Source: Streptococcus sp. HF-1907
Lineage (GTDB): Bacteria; Bacillota; Bacilli; Lactobacillales; Streptococcaceae
Direction: 5' to 3'
Assembly: GCF_015594605.1 (NCBI RefSeq)
Contig: NZ_JADNQT010000015.1
Location: forward strand, 1 to 47,595
Length of the DNA stretch: 47,595 bases
Part shown: positions 8,554 through 17,253 of the stretch, piece by piece
Numbering within the stretch: the first letter of the stretch is position 1
Layout of the letters: every line of letters starts with the position of its first letter
Made by a program: the position numbers and the translations under genes
Notes under the pieces: generated by a model
Seen by the model: the letters and a program-made list of their open reading frames with translations, nothing else
What the model was told of the DNA's origin: nothing
The model's database searches: none

Positions 8554-9348
8554 CTAGTTATTTGAATTCTGACTTTTTTGATAAAATTTAATCAATAATT
8601 GAGCAATTGGCTTTGGCCACAAGAGTTGATACATATACAAATCTTCTTTTGTCCGTGTATTATCAGAAATGGTTGCAGAAGTTTCAGATTCCTCATGAAT
8701 ACGATGTAACATTAAGGGTTGATCAACATAAGAAAACTTTCCGTGATAATCTGATGAAATGGTATACCAAGCAAACCAATCCAAACTCGTCTTCATCTCC
8801 TCGTTAAATTTGAAACTCTTTAAGGCCTTCATATTATAAGTAACTGCTGGACAACAAATTGGATTCCCTAAGGATAATACACGATTGCGCCACCATTTAT
8901 TGCCTGAAGCAAGTGACAATGTCTTTAGCATGAGACGCTTGATTTTCAAATTTTGATTACTTAAAATTAATTCAGTTTTATCTTCTTTGACTTTCAATTC
9001 CTTATAATCAGTATAAACAATGGTTGACTCGGGATTTGCTACAAAACTCTCAAGAACTTTTTCTGTAAAGTTTTTATCATACAAATCATCTTGATGCACA
9101 ATTGTCGCAAAATCAGTTTCACAGTGAGATAGAGCCTGATTCCAATCAGCACCAATTGATTTTCGTTGACCAAGATAAAGTGGAAGATGGTATTTTTCAG
9201 CCAGTCCTTTTATATGGTCATTTGGTGTTGAAGTATAAATATAGATTTCTGAAAAGACTGTCTGATTTTTCACAGCTTGAATACATTCTTCTAAATAAGT
9301 ACTGATACCATAGGCACAAATGACCATGGTGTGTTGCTTCCTTGACAT
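8554..9348 (-). CDS. Family 2 glycosyltransferase downstream of rgpF
   Basis: A 264-residue GT-A protein starting HTMVICAYGISTYLEECIQA, with HQDDLYD (about residues 89-95) as the metal-site motif and LDWFAWY near residue 190. The typical DDGS-type signature is replaced by TSTPNDH, so it is a divergent GT2 enzyme. It begins at the TAATG junction with rgpF and ends 12 bp before the GacI-like gene, so it is embedded in the RGP operon. I recognise no counterpart at this position in S. pyogenes. It could add a side-chain residue or the first branching sugar; the donor is unknown. Confidence 0.75.
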   Translation of the reverse strand: MSRKQHTMVICAYGISTYLEECIQAVKNQTVFSEIYIYTSTPNDHIKGLAEKYHLPLYLGQRKSIGADWNQALSHCETDFATIVHQDDLYDKNFTEKVLESFVANPESTIVYTDYKELKVKEDKTELILSNQNLKIKRLMLKTLSLASGNKWWRNRVLSLGNPICCPAVTYNMKALKSFKFNEEMKTSLDWFAWYTISSDYHGKFSYVDQPLMLHRIHEESETSATISDNTRTKEDLYMYQLLWPKPIAQLLIKFYQKSQNSNN

Positions 9349-11066
9349 TACTTTTTCCTTTTATATTTTTTTGTTAGATGACTGCGCCTTACGATATAAT
9401 CAATTGCTAAACTAATTGCTTTTTTTTCGAATTGAAGAACCTGACTCAAGCTAGTGTGTCTCCAAAATTCATTGGGTAATCTAAACTCATTTTGAATATT
9501 AGCATGAAAGAAGGCGAATTCATGAATCAAATTAAGACTATTTTGACCTAATGGCAAAATCGAATAATCATAATGTTGCGCCCACACTAAGCTCACAATC
9601 AAGTGGCGTAATAGTTTAGGGTCTCCGGTTGGGACATTTTCCAAAATAAACTCCAAGACTTCTTTCCTAATCCAAAAAGTGGAATACTCCGCCTCTAGCC
9701 ATGGCTGTCTGTTCAAGAAATCAATTTGCTTTTGCAGTCCCAGTTTCTTCCACAATTTTTCTGAAGATAAGGCAAGACTTTTAGAAAAATAAGCCGTTTC
9801 ATCATAAGTAAAGAGAGACAACTCATCTGGTATGACAATACCAAGCTTTCCATTCTTTGAAAATTCAGCTAAAACGTCAGGGAGATTATCAAAAAAAGAT
9901 TGATAAAGTTTTTCACTCAGTTGATAATCCACAATTTCTTTATTAAAAAGCCTATCGGTTGTAATGTGACCAACGACCTCATAAGCACCCACTAGGTCTC
10001 TAATTTCCTTTAATGCCTCTAAGTCATTGGCTTGCTCAATAGTCATTGAAGAACAGACAGGCAGAGAAAACTGACTTGCTTTTTTCTCTAAAAAAGAGGA
10101 TGAATAGGTTAGAAAGTAATCGCAAAATTTAGCATATTGCTGAAGATGGGGGAAAATCAGCTGAAATTTTTCTAGATCTGTTACATGAACGTGCAAGGCG
10201 ACTTTTTGATCATCTACATGCGAACCATCATTTTTTATAATCCTATAAGGTAATAAATAAATTGGTGCAGGTGGCGAGATAAGGGTCAAATGAGCAATCA
10301 TTATTGACTTAGGATAAGTTGAACTTTTTGAAATTTCATCAAGAAGATAAGGAGATAGTAATGGATTGAAATTAAAAGCCTTAACTTTGATAAAAGGAAT
10401 CTTATATTTAAGTAGGAGGTCAGGATGACACATTGAAAGATTTGGTTCCAAGTTCATTTCATTTTCTTCTAGAGTATCGCTTACTGCCTCAAAATGAAAA
10501 TCTGAATCTACTAATTTTTGAGTCAAAGTCGCCTCATAGCTATCAATCACTTGTTGGACATTTTCTAGTTGCCCAACACTGCTCCAAAACTCTCCAAAGG
10601 CTTGACTGACAAATACTGACCTCGTAAAAACCATAAAATAGGATTGTAAATGTTCAGCAACGAACGATCCTCCCTTGATGTGACACTCAGGATGTCTCGT
10701 CATCCCCCAAAAATCAACTGTTTTTTTAGATTCAAATTTTTGATAAAGAGGCTCTAGATCCCACAGTGGTCCAAAGCAAGTATCATTCATTAAAGTCAAT
10801 GATTCTATCTGACGCCACTCTTCAGCTATCAATAGTTCTACTCCCTGGCGCCATGCTGCAAAATCATAGCCTACATTGTCTCTCAGGATAACCTGATCTG
10901 CTAGTCCCCCCGGTTTGATTTTTTCTTGATCAGCTTGAGATAAGGGGCTATTTGAAATAAAAATAACTTTCGAAAAAATAGGACGAATCTTTTTTAGTTG
11001 ATAAAGTACATGCTCAGATAATTGCTGATAAGGGTTAAAATGCACATAAACAAGAGCTCTAGACAT
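9348..11066 (-). CDS. rgpF: RgpF-type rhamnan synthesis protein
   Basis: A 572-residue protein starting MSRALVYVHFNPYQQLSEHV, the typical beginning of streptococcal RgpF/GacG. The N-terminal module (about residues 1-260) is the rhamnan synthesis F domain and the C-terminal half a second glycosyltransferase-like domain (SLFTYDETAYFSKSLAL, PLGQNSLNLIHEF). The family extends the polyrhamnose backbone on the cytoplasmic face from dTDP-L-rhamnose. Start and stop overlap both neighbours in TAATG junctions, indicating translational coupling along rgpE-rgpF-GT2. Length is normal for the family (about 580). Confidence 0.88.
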   Translation of the reverse strand: MSRALVYVHFNPYQQLSEHVLYQLKKIRPIFSKVIFISNSPLSQADQEKIKPGGLADQVILRDNVGYDFAAWRQGVELLIAEEWRQIESLTLMNDTCFGPLWDLEPLYQKFESKKTVDFWGMTRHPECHIKGGSFVAEHLQSYFMVFTRSVFVSQAFGEFWSSVGQLENVQQVIDSYEATLTQKLVDSDFHFEAVSDTLEENEMNLEPNLSMCHPDLLLKYKIPFIKVKAFNFNPLLSPYLLDEISKSSTYPKSIMIAHLTLISPPAPIYLLPYRIIKNDGSHVDDQKVALHVHVTDLEKFQLIFPHLQQYAKFCDYFLTYSSSFLEKKASQFSLPVCSSMTIEQANDLEALKEIRDLVGAYEVVGHITTDRLFNKEIVDYQLSEKLYQSFFDNLPDVLAEFSKNGKLGIVIPDELSLFTYDETAYFSKSLALSSEKLWKKLGLQKQIDFLNRQPWLEAEYSTFWIRKEVLEFILENVPTGDPKLLRHLIVSLVWAQHYDYSILPLGQNSLNLIHEFAFFHANIQNEFRLPNEFWRHTSLSQVLQFEKKAISLAIDYIVRRSHLTKKYKRKK

Positions 11067-12079
11067 TATTTTCTCCTAAAGAAATTGATAACCTTCGTAG
11101 GAATCTTCCAGCGTCTTGAATTGACAACCATATTGTATTCATTCAACCAAAAGTCGCGTTTATGCTCCAATTCGTCCATTTCTTGGCGTAATTGCTCAAT
11201 ATTTTTCTCAAGTTGTGATTTATTTGTCTCTAAATCTTGAATTAATTGACTATTTTTATTAATTTGATTTCTTTGCTCATAAATAATCTTTTCTTGCTCA
11301 GAGACTTCCGAAATCAAATAGCTACTAATTAGAGCGGTGTCAGCCGAAGCATTTTTCTGCAAATACTCTAACTGAGTTTCCTTTAAACGTTCAAAACGCT
11401 GTTTGGCTTTCTCGACAGATAGAGGATGAGAGTCCGAACCATCATGTAGACGATAAACAACTGTAGAATCTTCTAAAAAACTCAACTTAGTTTTATTAAA
11501 CAATTCCAACTGCAAATTAAATGTGTCGTCCACAGCATCTGGAGCAATCAAATCATTCACTTCTTTCATTAGTTGGGTTTCAACTAGCCAAGAAGACGAC
11601 ATGGTCATGCCTTTGTAGGCTAATTCTTCCTCAAAACTTGACATTTTTCTAATGATACCATTTTTAATTGCTTTGGTATGAAGTAATTGACCACTTTCTG
11701 AAATAATATCAAAATCTGTACAAGACCACTTTGACTCTTGATTACTTTCTAATAAATTAATCTGTTTTTGCAGTTTTTCCGAATCAGTCCAGTAATCATC
11801 ACCATCACATCTGGCAATATAATCTCCACTAACCTCTTTACAGACAGAAATCCAAGTTGCGGTAATTCCTTTATTAGTTTTATTGAAAAAAGCTTTTATA
11901 CGGTCGGGATATTTTTCAGCATAGTCTCTGATAATTAAATCCGAACCGTCAGTTGAGGCATCATCTACAAGGATAATTTCATAGTCAAATTGACATTTTT
12001 GGTTCAAGAAACTTTGAATTGCCTCAGCAATCCACGGCTTTTTATTGTAATTCGTACAGATAATTGATATTTTAACCAT
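11066..12079 (-). CDS. rgpE: Family 2 glycosyltransferase, rgpE position, with C-terminal coiled coil
   Basis: Starts at the ATG at 12079 (MVKISIICTNYNKKPWIAEA), preceded by TGAGGAAATAT; a TTG four codons upstream would destroy this ribosome site. The GT2 domain (about residues 1-225) has LVDDASTDGSD and CDGDDYWTD. Residues about 255-310 are charged and leucine/glutamine-rich (DLETNKSQLEKNIEQL...), a likely coiled coil, followed by a short basic end. In S. mutans the gene between rgpD and rgpF is rgpE, associated with side-chain glucose; GacF lies there in S. pyogenes. I use rgpE by position; the donor is unproven. The coiled coil could hold it in a complex with RgpF or the ABC exporter. Confidence 0.75.
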   Translation of the reverse strand: MVKISIICTNYNKKPWIAEAIQSFLNQKCQFDYEIILVDDASTDGSDLIIRDYAEKYPDRIKAFFNKTNKGITATWISVCKEVSGDYIARCDGDDYWTDSEKLQKQINLLESNQESKWSCTDFDIISESGQLLHTKAIKNGIIRKMSSFEEELAYKGMTMSSSWLVETQLMKEVNDLIAPDAVDDTFNLQLELFNKTKLSFLEDSTVVYRLHDGSDSHPLSVEKAKQRFERLKETQLEYLQKNASADTALISSYLISEVSEQEKIIYEQRNQINKNSQLIQDLETNKSQLEKNIEQLRQEMDELEHKRDFWLNEYNMVVNSRRWKIPTKVINFFRRK

Positions 12080-12108
12080 ATATTTCCTCAAATCTATTAC
12101 AAAATAAC

Positions 12109-13323
12109 TTAGGCTTTAAATGACCAACTTCCATTTCGTTGAATTAATCCCGTAGCAGAATCAACTTCCGATTCATTTTTATAATCAATGTCATCTCGAT
12201 TCAATAAGATAATTGGGGACTGATTAGCACCAACAAAGCCAATCATTTGACCTTCTTTATCACGAACAGTCACTTCAAGTTTCAACTTCAAATCATTAAC
12301 ATTAGGAATATGACAAGAGTATTTGACTATCTTGTGACCTTTTCCTTGAGTCAGATATTCCATTGAATTATCATTATAAATCCAAATATTTCTATCAATA
12401 TCGGTAAAAGATAAGGCAACATAAGTTTCTATATCATCTAGGACATCATAAGAAACTTCAAATTCAATTTTATCTTGCGGGGTGATACGATTAGCTGAAA
12501 GCAGCTTAATTTTTATGTTATCTGTTTGCTCATCAGCCGATAATTGTCGACCTTCTTCAACCGTTTCCTCATACTGTTGCTCAGTATTGTCATAACTGTA
12601 TTGATTGGCTACATCGTAGGGTTCTCCGTAAGCCTTAACCAATCCATCTTCGATAAGAACTGCACGATTACAATATTTTTTAACGGCTCCCATATCATGG
12701 GTAACAAGAATTGTTGTTTTCCCCGATTTTTTACGTTCAAGGAAATAATCATTACACTTACGTTGGAAGGCTTCATCACCTACGGCAAGGACCTCATCCA
12801 AAATCAGGACATCTCCCTCTGCTTTGATAGCAACGGAAAAAGCCAAACGAACCTGCATACCGCTAGAATAATTTTTCAGTTTTTGGTTCATAAAATCACC
12901 AAGTTCTGCAAATTCAACGATATCGTCATACATAGCATCAATTTCTTCGGTTGTAAAACCAAGCATAGCGCCGTTCAAATAAACATTTTCACGACCAGTC
13001 AGTTCAGGATTAAAGCCGACACCAAGTTCAATGAAGGAGACCATTTTACCATTCACAGTCACTATACCTTTTTCAGGAACATAAATTTGAGAAATAATTT
13101 TTAACAGAGTTGATTTCCCAGAACCATTTCGCCCAACGATACCAAAAAAGTCTCCTTTTTCTACTTCAAAATTGATATCTTTAAGGACATGTTGTTCTTT
13201 GTACCCCTTAATTCCTCTAAAGCGATTAACCAAGGTTGTTCTCAAACTCTGTGTCGCTTCTGTTGGCAACTTAAAATACTTGCTGACATGTTCAACTTTT
13301 ACTGCAATTTCTTTTTCTGACAT
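12109..13323 (-). CDS. rgpD: RgpD, ATP-binding subunit of the rhamnan ABC exporter
   Basis: A 404-residue protein with an N-terminal ABC ATPase (Walker A GRNGSGKST at 64-72, signature YSSGMQ near 152-157, Walker B VLILDE at 172-177, switch His209). A C-terminal extension (about 255-404) resembles the Wzt-type carbohydrate-binding domain of O-antigen and teichoic acid exporters. With RgpC it exports the lipid-linked polyrhamnose across the membrane. The extended C-terminus suggests recognition of the finished glycan before export. It is directly abutted to rgpC (13324). Confidence 0.92.
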   Translation of the reverse strand: MSEKEIAVKVEHVSKYFKLPTEATQSLRTTLVNRFRGIKGYKEQHVLKDINFEVEKGDFFGIVGRNGSGKSTLLKIISQIYVPEKGIVTVNGKMVSFIELGVGFNPELTGRENVYLNGAMLGFTTEEIDAMYDDIVEFAELGDFMNQKLKNYSSGMQVRLAFSVAIKAEGDVLILDEVLAVGDEAFQRKCNDYFLERKKSGKTTILVTHDMGAVKKYCNRAVLIEDGLVKAYGEPYDVANQYSYDNTEQQYEETVEEGRQLSADEQTDNIKIKLLSANRITPQDKIEFEVSYDVLDDIETYVALSFTDIDRNIWIYNDNSMEYLTQGKGHKIVKYSCHIPNVNDLKLKLEVTVRDKEGQMIGFVGANQSPIILLNRDDIDYKNESEVDSATGLIQRNGSWSFKA

Positions 13324-14130
13324 TTATAGAATCTCCGCAAATCGTTTAGCATTTTTCTTAAAGATAACATAGCCAACAATGAAAATGATGACTGGTAAAA
13401 GGTAAGGAGTCAAGGCAATCAGTGGCTGACCAATCAAGTCCCAACCGCGTGTACTTCCTGAATAAACAATAAAGTGACGCAAGTCCTGTACAATCTGCGC
13501 TAGGGGATTCAACATCATCAGCTTAGCAATTGTCACATGCCCACGTTGTAAAATATAGGTTAGGGAGTAGATGATTGGGGTCGCATACATGCCTGCCTGC
13601 ATGATGACCTCCCAAATAGGTCCGATATCTCGGTATCTTACAAACAAAGTTGATAGTATCAGAGCAATCCCCATTGACAAAAGGGTCAATTCAATAAAAA
13701 TCGGAAAAATGACTAAAATTCCTAAAGAAGGATGAATCCCGTTAATCAAAGCAAAAATAAAGACTACAAGTAAATTGATAACATAGTTAATAGCCGCTCC
13801 AATAACCGATGAAAAGACGATTATTTCTTTAGAAAAATTAAGCTTTCGCAAAAGGTCGCCACGGCTAACAATGGACAGCATTCCCATGTTGGTTGCTTCA
13901 GCAAAGAAATTCCAAGTGACCATCCCAAGCAAAAGTCCTACCGCATAGTGAGGTGTCCCGTCATCAAATTTCAAGAATCGCACAAAGACAAGGTACATGA
14001 TGGTAAAGAGCATAAGAGGCTTCAAAATAGACCAAAGATGCCCAATCAAGCTTCCTTGATAGCGCAATTTAAAATCTGTTTTGACCATTTCTCTTAGCAA
14101 AATGCGATTTTCTTTACTAAAAATGTTCAT
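13324..14130 (-). CDS. rgpC: RgpC, permease of the rhamnan ABC exporter
   Basis: A 268-residue ABC-2 type permease of the TagG/Wzm family with six predicted hydrophobic segments. The N-terminal amphipathic stretch LLREMVKTDFKLRYQGSLIG and the GHLWSILKPL motif are typical. It forms the transmembrane channel for undecaprenyl-PP-linked rhamnan with RgpD. It is abutted to rgpD and rgpB with no intergenic space, so it belongs to one transcript. Confidence 0.92.
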   Translation of the reverse strand: MNIFSKENRILLREMVKTDFKLRYQGSLIGHLWSILKPLMLFTIMYLVFVRFLKFDDGTPHYAVGLLLGMVTWNFFAEATNMGMLSIVSRGDLLRKLNFSKEIIVFSSVIGAAINYVINLLVVFIFALINGIHPSLGILVIFPIFIELTLLSMGIALILSTLFVRYRDIGPIWEVIMQAGMYATPIIYSLTYILQRGHVTIAKLMMLNPLAQIVQDLRHFIVYSGSTRGWDLIGQPLIALTPYLLPVIIFIVGYVIFKKNAKRFAEIL

Positions 14131-15063
14131 TTATTTTCTCCTATAACCAAATTTAGTGATAATCAACATTGAAAATACAAAGGTATGGAAGGCTTTATTT
14201 TTCCGTAAGTTGTATTTTTTTAAGGTTCGATAACGTTGGATAGGGGATTTTGACATGATGCTGATAAAGGCTTCTGCTAGCTCGCGGTCAGATGGACTCA
14301 AATCATCTGTGATAAGAGCCTGCGCTTGCTTTTGAGTCGCCTTAATCAAATCCCAGTATAGTTTAAACAAAAAGTGGGGGCGAAGCCATTTTTTTATTCG
14401 CTTACCCCAGGTTCTGGCACCTAGAACGTTATTATCATGCTGGCGATAAAGTTCCCCTGGTTTGTCAATATAAACTAGGCGCCCATAAGCCGTTGCCAAT
14501 AGAGCTAAGTACCAATCGTGCATGATGATATTGTCTAGGCTCTGCCATTTTTCTGCCAAAGCGTAGTTAATCATAGCCACACCACCGGTTACCGTGTTCT
14601 CCGTCAACTCCTGAACAAACGCCGTGTTAGCGTGACCAGATTGGCTGCGAATCATACTGTCTGAGATGGTCTCTAACTGCTGGTTCACTACTTTGAGGTC
14701 CATATAAACCATTAGCAATTCATTTTTGGGATAGTTCTCAGCTTCTTTTAATTGAGTTTCCACTTTATCTGGCAACCAAACATCGTCCTGGTCGCTAAAA
14801 AAATAATAATCAGCCTTTTCATATTTGACCAAGGTATAAAAGGACTTGATAACACCATAATTATCATTTTGATTAGGATTGATGAACCTTATCCGTTCAT
14901 CTTTTTCAGCATACTGGGCAATGAGCTGGCGCGTTTGGTCTGACGACCCATCGTCCCTAATCAGTAACTGCCAGTCGGTGTAAGTCTGATTTTGGATTGA
15001 CTCAATTTGTTCAGCAAGGTAAGTCTCACCGTTGTAGGTTGACATTAGAATATTAACTTTCAT
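14131..15063 (-). CDS. rgpB: RgpB, rhamnosyltransferase (GT2)
   Basis: A 310-residue GT2 enzyme. MKVNILMSTYNGETYLAEQI, RDDGSSDQTRQ near residue 37 and FSDQDDVWLPDK near residue 92 are the hallmarks of streptococcal RgpB/GacC. HDWYLALLA near residue 180 contains the catalytic acidic residue of the group. The family adds alpha-1,3-linked rhamnose to the lipid-linked primer made by RgpA. The ATG overlaps the end of rgpA by 11 bp. Confidence 0.9.
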   Translation of the reverse strand: MKVNILMSTYNGETYLAEQIESIQNQTYTDWQLLIRDDGSSDQTRQLIAQYAEKDERIRFINPNQNDNYGVIKSFYTLVKYEKADYYFFSDQDDVWLPDKVETQLKEAENYPKNELLMVYMDLKVVNQQLETISDSMIRSQSGHANTAFVQELTENTVTGGVAMINYALAEKWQSLDNIIMHDWYLALLATAYGRLVYIDKPGELYRQHDNNVLGARTWGKRIKKWLRPHFLFKLYWDLIKATQKQAQALITDDLSPSDRELAEAFISIMSKSPIQRYRTLKKYNLRKNKAFHTFVFSMLIITKFGYRRK

Positions 15064-16207
15064 GTAAAAATAAGTCCTCGTATTCTCCTACAATTTTGTC
15101 CCAAGTATAACGATCTCGAATAATATTTTTAGCACGATTGCCATAATTAGAATAGTCGATGCCTTTGTCAGCATCATTGATCAATTTGGTCAGATTTCCA
15201 GACTGTTTATTCCAATAAAAGCCACTCGGTCCAGCAACTGATTTATTAAAATCAACATCTAAAATCAGATTCAAATTGGTATGAGCTAGCGCCTCTAGGA
15301 GACCTGGGTTAGTTCCACCAACTTCATGACCATGGATATAAGCAAAAGCATTCTCACGAATATAGGCTAAAAATTCCTTATCATAAACCGTTCCAACGAA
15401 TTTCACGCGCTTATCACGGTCAAAATGTGTCTTAGCTTTCAGTTGTTCAAGGTAAGCATTGCCGTCATGATTACAGATAATCACCAAATTTCTCTGACTA
15501 TCTGATGCCATAAATTCACGGATAGCCGTCTCATAGTTATTTTCAGGCACAAAACGACCAACAATTAAATAATAGTGATTTTCTTTAATACCCCATTTTT
15601 CAAAGGTTGACCTAACCTGCTCTGAATCGTGAGAAAGGCTACTTGGTTTTACATCAGTGCCATAAGCGATAAAAGTGGTTTTTGCAGCTGGATAAGATGT
15701 CTTGATGTAGTCTTCAATAGCAACATTATCTGAAATAATCAAGTCAGCCCTATTAGCCATACACTTCTCTGCATATTTCAAATAAGCTTGAACTGGCTTA
15801 GCCCATTTGCTACGTTTCCACTCTAGACCGTCAGGATTGACATAGAGTTGACCGCCAACTTTATGGATTTTATTAGCATAGTGACTAATGAAAGCTCCAA
15901 TCGTATTTCCCAAAATGTAAAAAATGGAAGACTCAATCTGCTGTTCTTTAATCACTTTCAAACTATAATCGATTGCCATCATGTCATAAGCAATTACACG
16001 CGCTGGTCCTAATTTAGGAGCCTTGATAGTAAAACAATCCACCCCTTGATAATCAAAGTGAGTCTGATGCTCCGCATCACTCAAACAAGCAACGTGGTAA
16101 GTGATTTCCGAAGAATTCTGATTAGCAACCAATTCGGCTACAAATGTCTCAAAACCTCCATATTTTGCAGGAAGCCCGCGACTTCCAATAATGAATACAT
16201 GCTTCAC
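15053..16207 (-). CDS. rgpA: RgpA, initiating rhamnosyltransferase (GT4, DUF1972 N-terminus)
   Basis: A 384-residue GT-B protein. The N-terminal DUF1972 signature GSRGLPAKYGGFETFVAEL is characteristic of RgpA/GacB, and the C-terminal half contains the GT4 donor site (VGRFVPENNYETAIREF, HEVGGTNPGLLEAL). S. pyogenes GacB transfers the first rhamnose to GlcNAc-PP-undecaprenol by a beta-1,4 linkage, and the homologues are interchangeable, so the same essential step is expected. It is the first gene after a promoter at 16244-16249 and is separated from rmlD by a terminator. Confidence 0.92.
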   Translation of the reverse strand: MKHVFIIGSRGLPAKYGGFETFVAELVANQNSSEITYHVACLSDAEHQTHFDYQGVDCFTIKAPKLGPARVIAYDMMAIDYSLKVIKEQQIESSIFYILGNTIGAFISHYANKIHKVGGQLYVNPDGLEWKRSKWAKPVQAYLKYAEKCMANRADLIISDNVAIEDYIKTSYPAAKTTFIAYGTDVKPSSLSHDSEQVRSTFEKWGIKENHYYLIVGRFVPENNYETAIREFMASDSQRNLVIICNHDGNAYLEQLKAKTHFDRDKRVKFVGTVYDKEFLAYIRENAFAYIHGHEVGGTNPGLLEALAHTNLNLILDVDFNKSVAGPSGFYWNKQSGNLTKLINDADKGIDYSNYGNRAKNIIRDRYTWDKIVGEYEDLFLHES

Positions 16208-16243
16208 TGCATACTCCTTCAGTTTAACTAAACAATCTTATTA

Positions 16244-16249
16244 ATTATA
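16244..16249 (-). promoter_or_regulatory. Promoter (extended -10) of the rgpA operon
   Basis: On the minus strand TGCTATAAT gives a perfect -10 with the extended TGN element. The hexamer 17 bp upstream is poor (TCGCAA), which fits an extended -10 promoter. It lies about 37 bp before the rgpA start and downstream of the rmlD terminator, so rgpA-gacH can be transcribed independently of rmlD. Confidence 0.6.
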
Positions 16250-16274
16250 GCATATTTTACATTTATTTGCGATT

Positions 16275-16301
16275 AAAAAAGGGAAGGCAACGCACCTCCC
16301 C
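16275..16301 (-). terminator. Intrinsic terminator after rmlD
   Basis: Minus strand: GGGGAGG, a 7-base loop, CCTTCCC (one G-U pair), then TTTTTT. It lies just after the rmlD stop. Confidence 0.7.
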
Positions 16302-16313
16302 TGATTAGTCAAT

Positions 16314-17168
16314 TTATTTTTTAACTTCCTGTTTGTAAAATTCTTTCAAAGCATCTTGCCATGTTGGAATGACAAAACCTGTTGCTTTTGCCTTGGTTAA
16401 ACTCATTGTTGAGTTGAGTGGACGTTTAGCCTTAGCAGGAAATTGACTTGAATCAACTGGTTTGACTTCAACGTCTGTATCCTTAAGAATTTCAACTGCA
16501 AAGTCATACCAAGTTGTATCTTCAGCAGCATCATTTGACAAGTGGTAGTAACCAAATTCTTTTTGGTTTTCTGCCAAGTAAGTCATAAATTCTGCCAAAG
16601 TACGCGTCCAAGTTGGACGACCGTGCTGGTCATTAACAACTGTCAATGTTTTGTGAGTTTTGGCAAGGTTTTGCATAGTAAAGACAAAGTTCTTACCGTA
16701 ATTACCAAATACCCAAGCTGTGCGGATAATGTAGAATTTATCAGCGTATTTCTCAACTAATTCTTCACCCATACGTTTCGTACGACCGTACTCAGTTTTA
16801 GGGTCTGGCTGGTCATCTACTTCCCATTCTTGACCAACTGGTTTTTCACCATCAAAAACATAGTCAGTTGAAATGTAAACCAAGGTTGCACCATACTTAG
16901 CTGCCGCTTTTGCAACATTTTCAGTACCTGTCACATTGATAGCATAGTCAAGTTCTTTTCCTTCGTCTTCAGCCGCATCAACAGCTGTGTAAGCTGCACA
17001 GTGATAGACCAAGCTTGGTTTGACTTCTGCGAACACTTCGTCTACCTTCTCAGCATTTGTGATGTCCATCTCTGCTACGTCTACTGCTACATACTCTTCG
17101 TTGCGTTCGTCAAGAAGGTGACGAAGTTCAGTTCCGAGTTGACCATTTGCACCTGTTACTAGAATCAT
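16314..17168 (-). CDS. rmlD: dTDP-4-dehydrorhamnose reductase
   Basis: A 284-residue short-chain dehydrogenase/reductase. GANGQLGTEL at 6-15 is the NAD(P)-binding glycine motif, ISTDYVFDG (99-107) holds the catalytic Thr, and YGRTK (Tyr127-Lys131) is the catalytic YxxxK. It performs the last step of dTDP-L-rhamnose synthesis, supplying RgpA, B and F. In streptococci it lies immediately upstream of the rhamnan genes (gacA in S. pyogenes). A good ribosome site (AAGGAGAAAATT) precedes the ATG. Its own terminator separates it from rgpA. Confidence 0.95.
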   Translation of the reverse strand: MILVTGANGQLGTELRHLLDERNEEYVAVDVAEMDITNAEKVDEVFAEVKPSLVYHCAAYTAVDAAEDEGKELDYAINVTGTENVAKAAAKYGATLVYISTDYVFDGEKPVGQEWEVDDQPDPKTEYGRTKRMGEELVEKYADKFYIIRTAWVFGNYGKNFVFTMQNLAKTHKTLTVVNDQHGRPTWTRTLAEFMTYLAENQKEFGYYHLSNDAAEDTTWYDFAVEILKDTDVEVKPVDSSQFPAKAKRPLNSTMSLTKAKATGFVIPTWQDALKEFYKQEVKK

Positions 17169-17253
17169 AATTTTCTCCTTGTATTTTCATTAATAGCAAT
17201 TTTATTTTAACAAAAAAGTCAGAAAAAATCTGCTCTCATAAAATAAATTTTAA

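Noticed and set aside
12544..13104. 186-codon open frame on the plus strand
   Set aside because: It lies fully antisense to the ATPase domain of rgpD, has no ribosome site, and resembles no family I know; the rgpD motifs are unambiguous.
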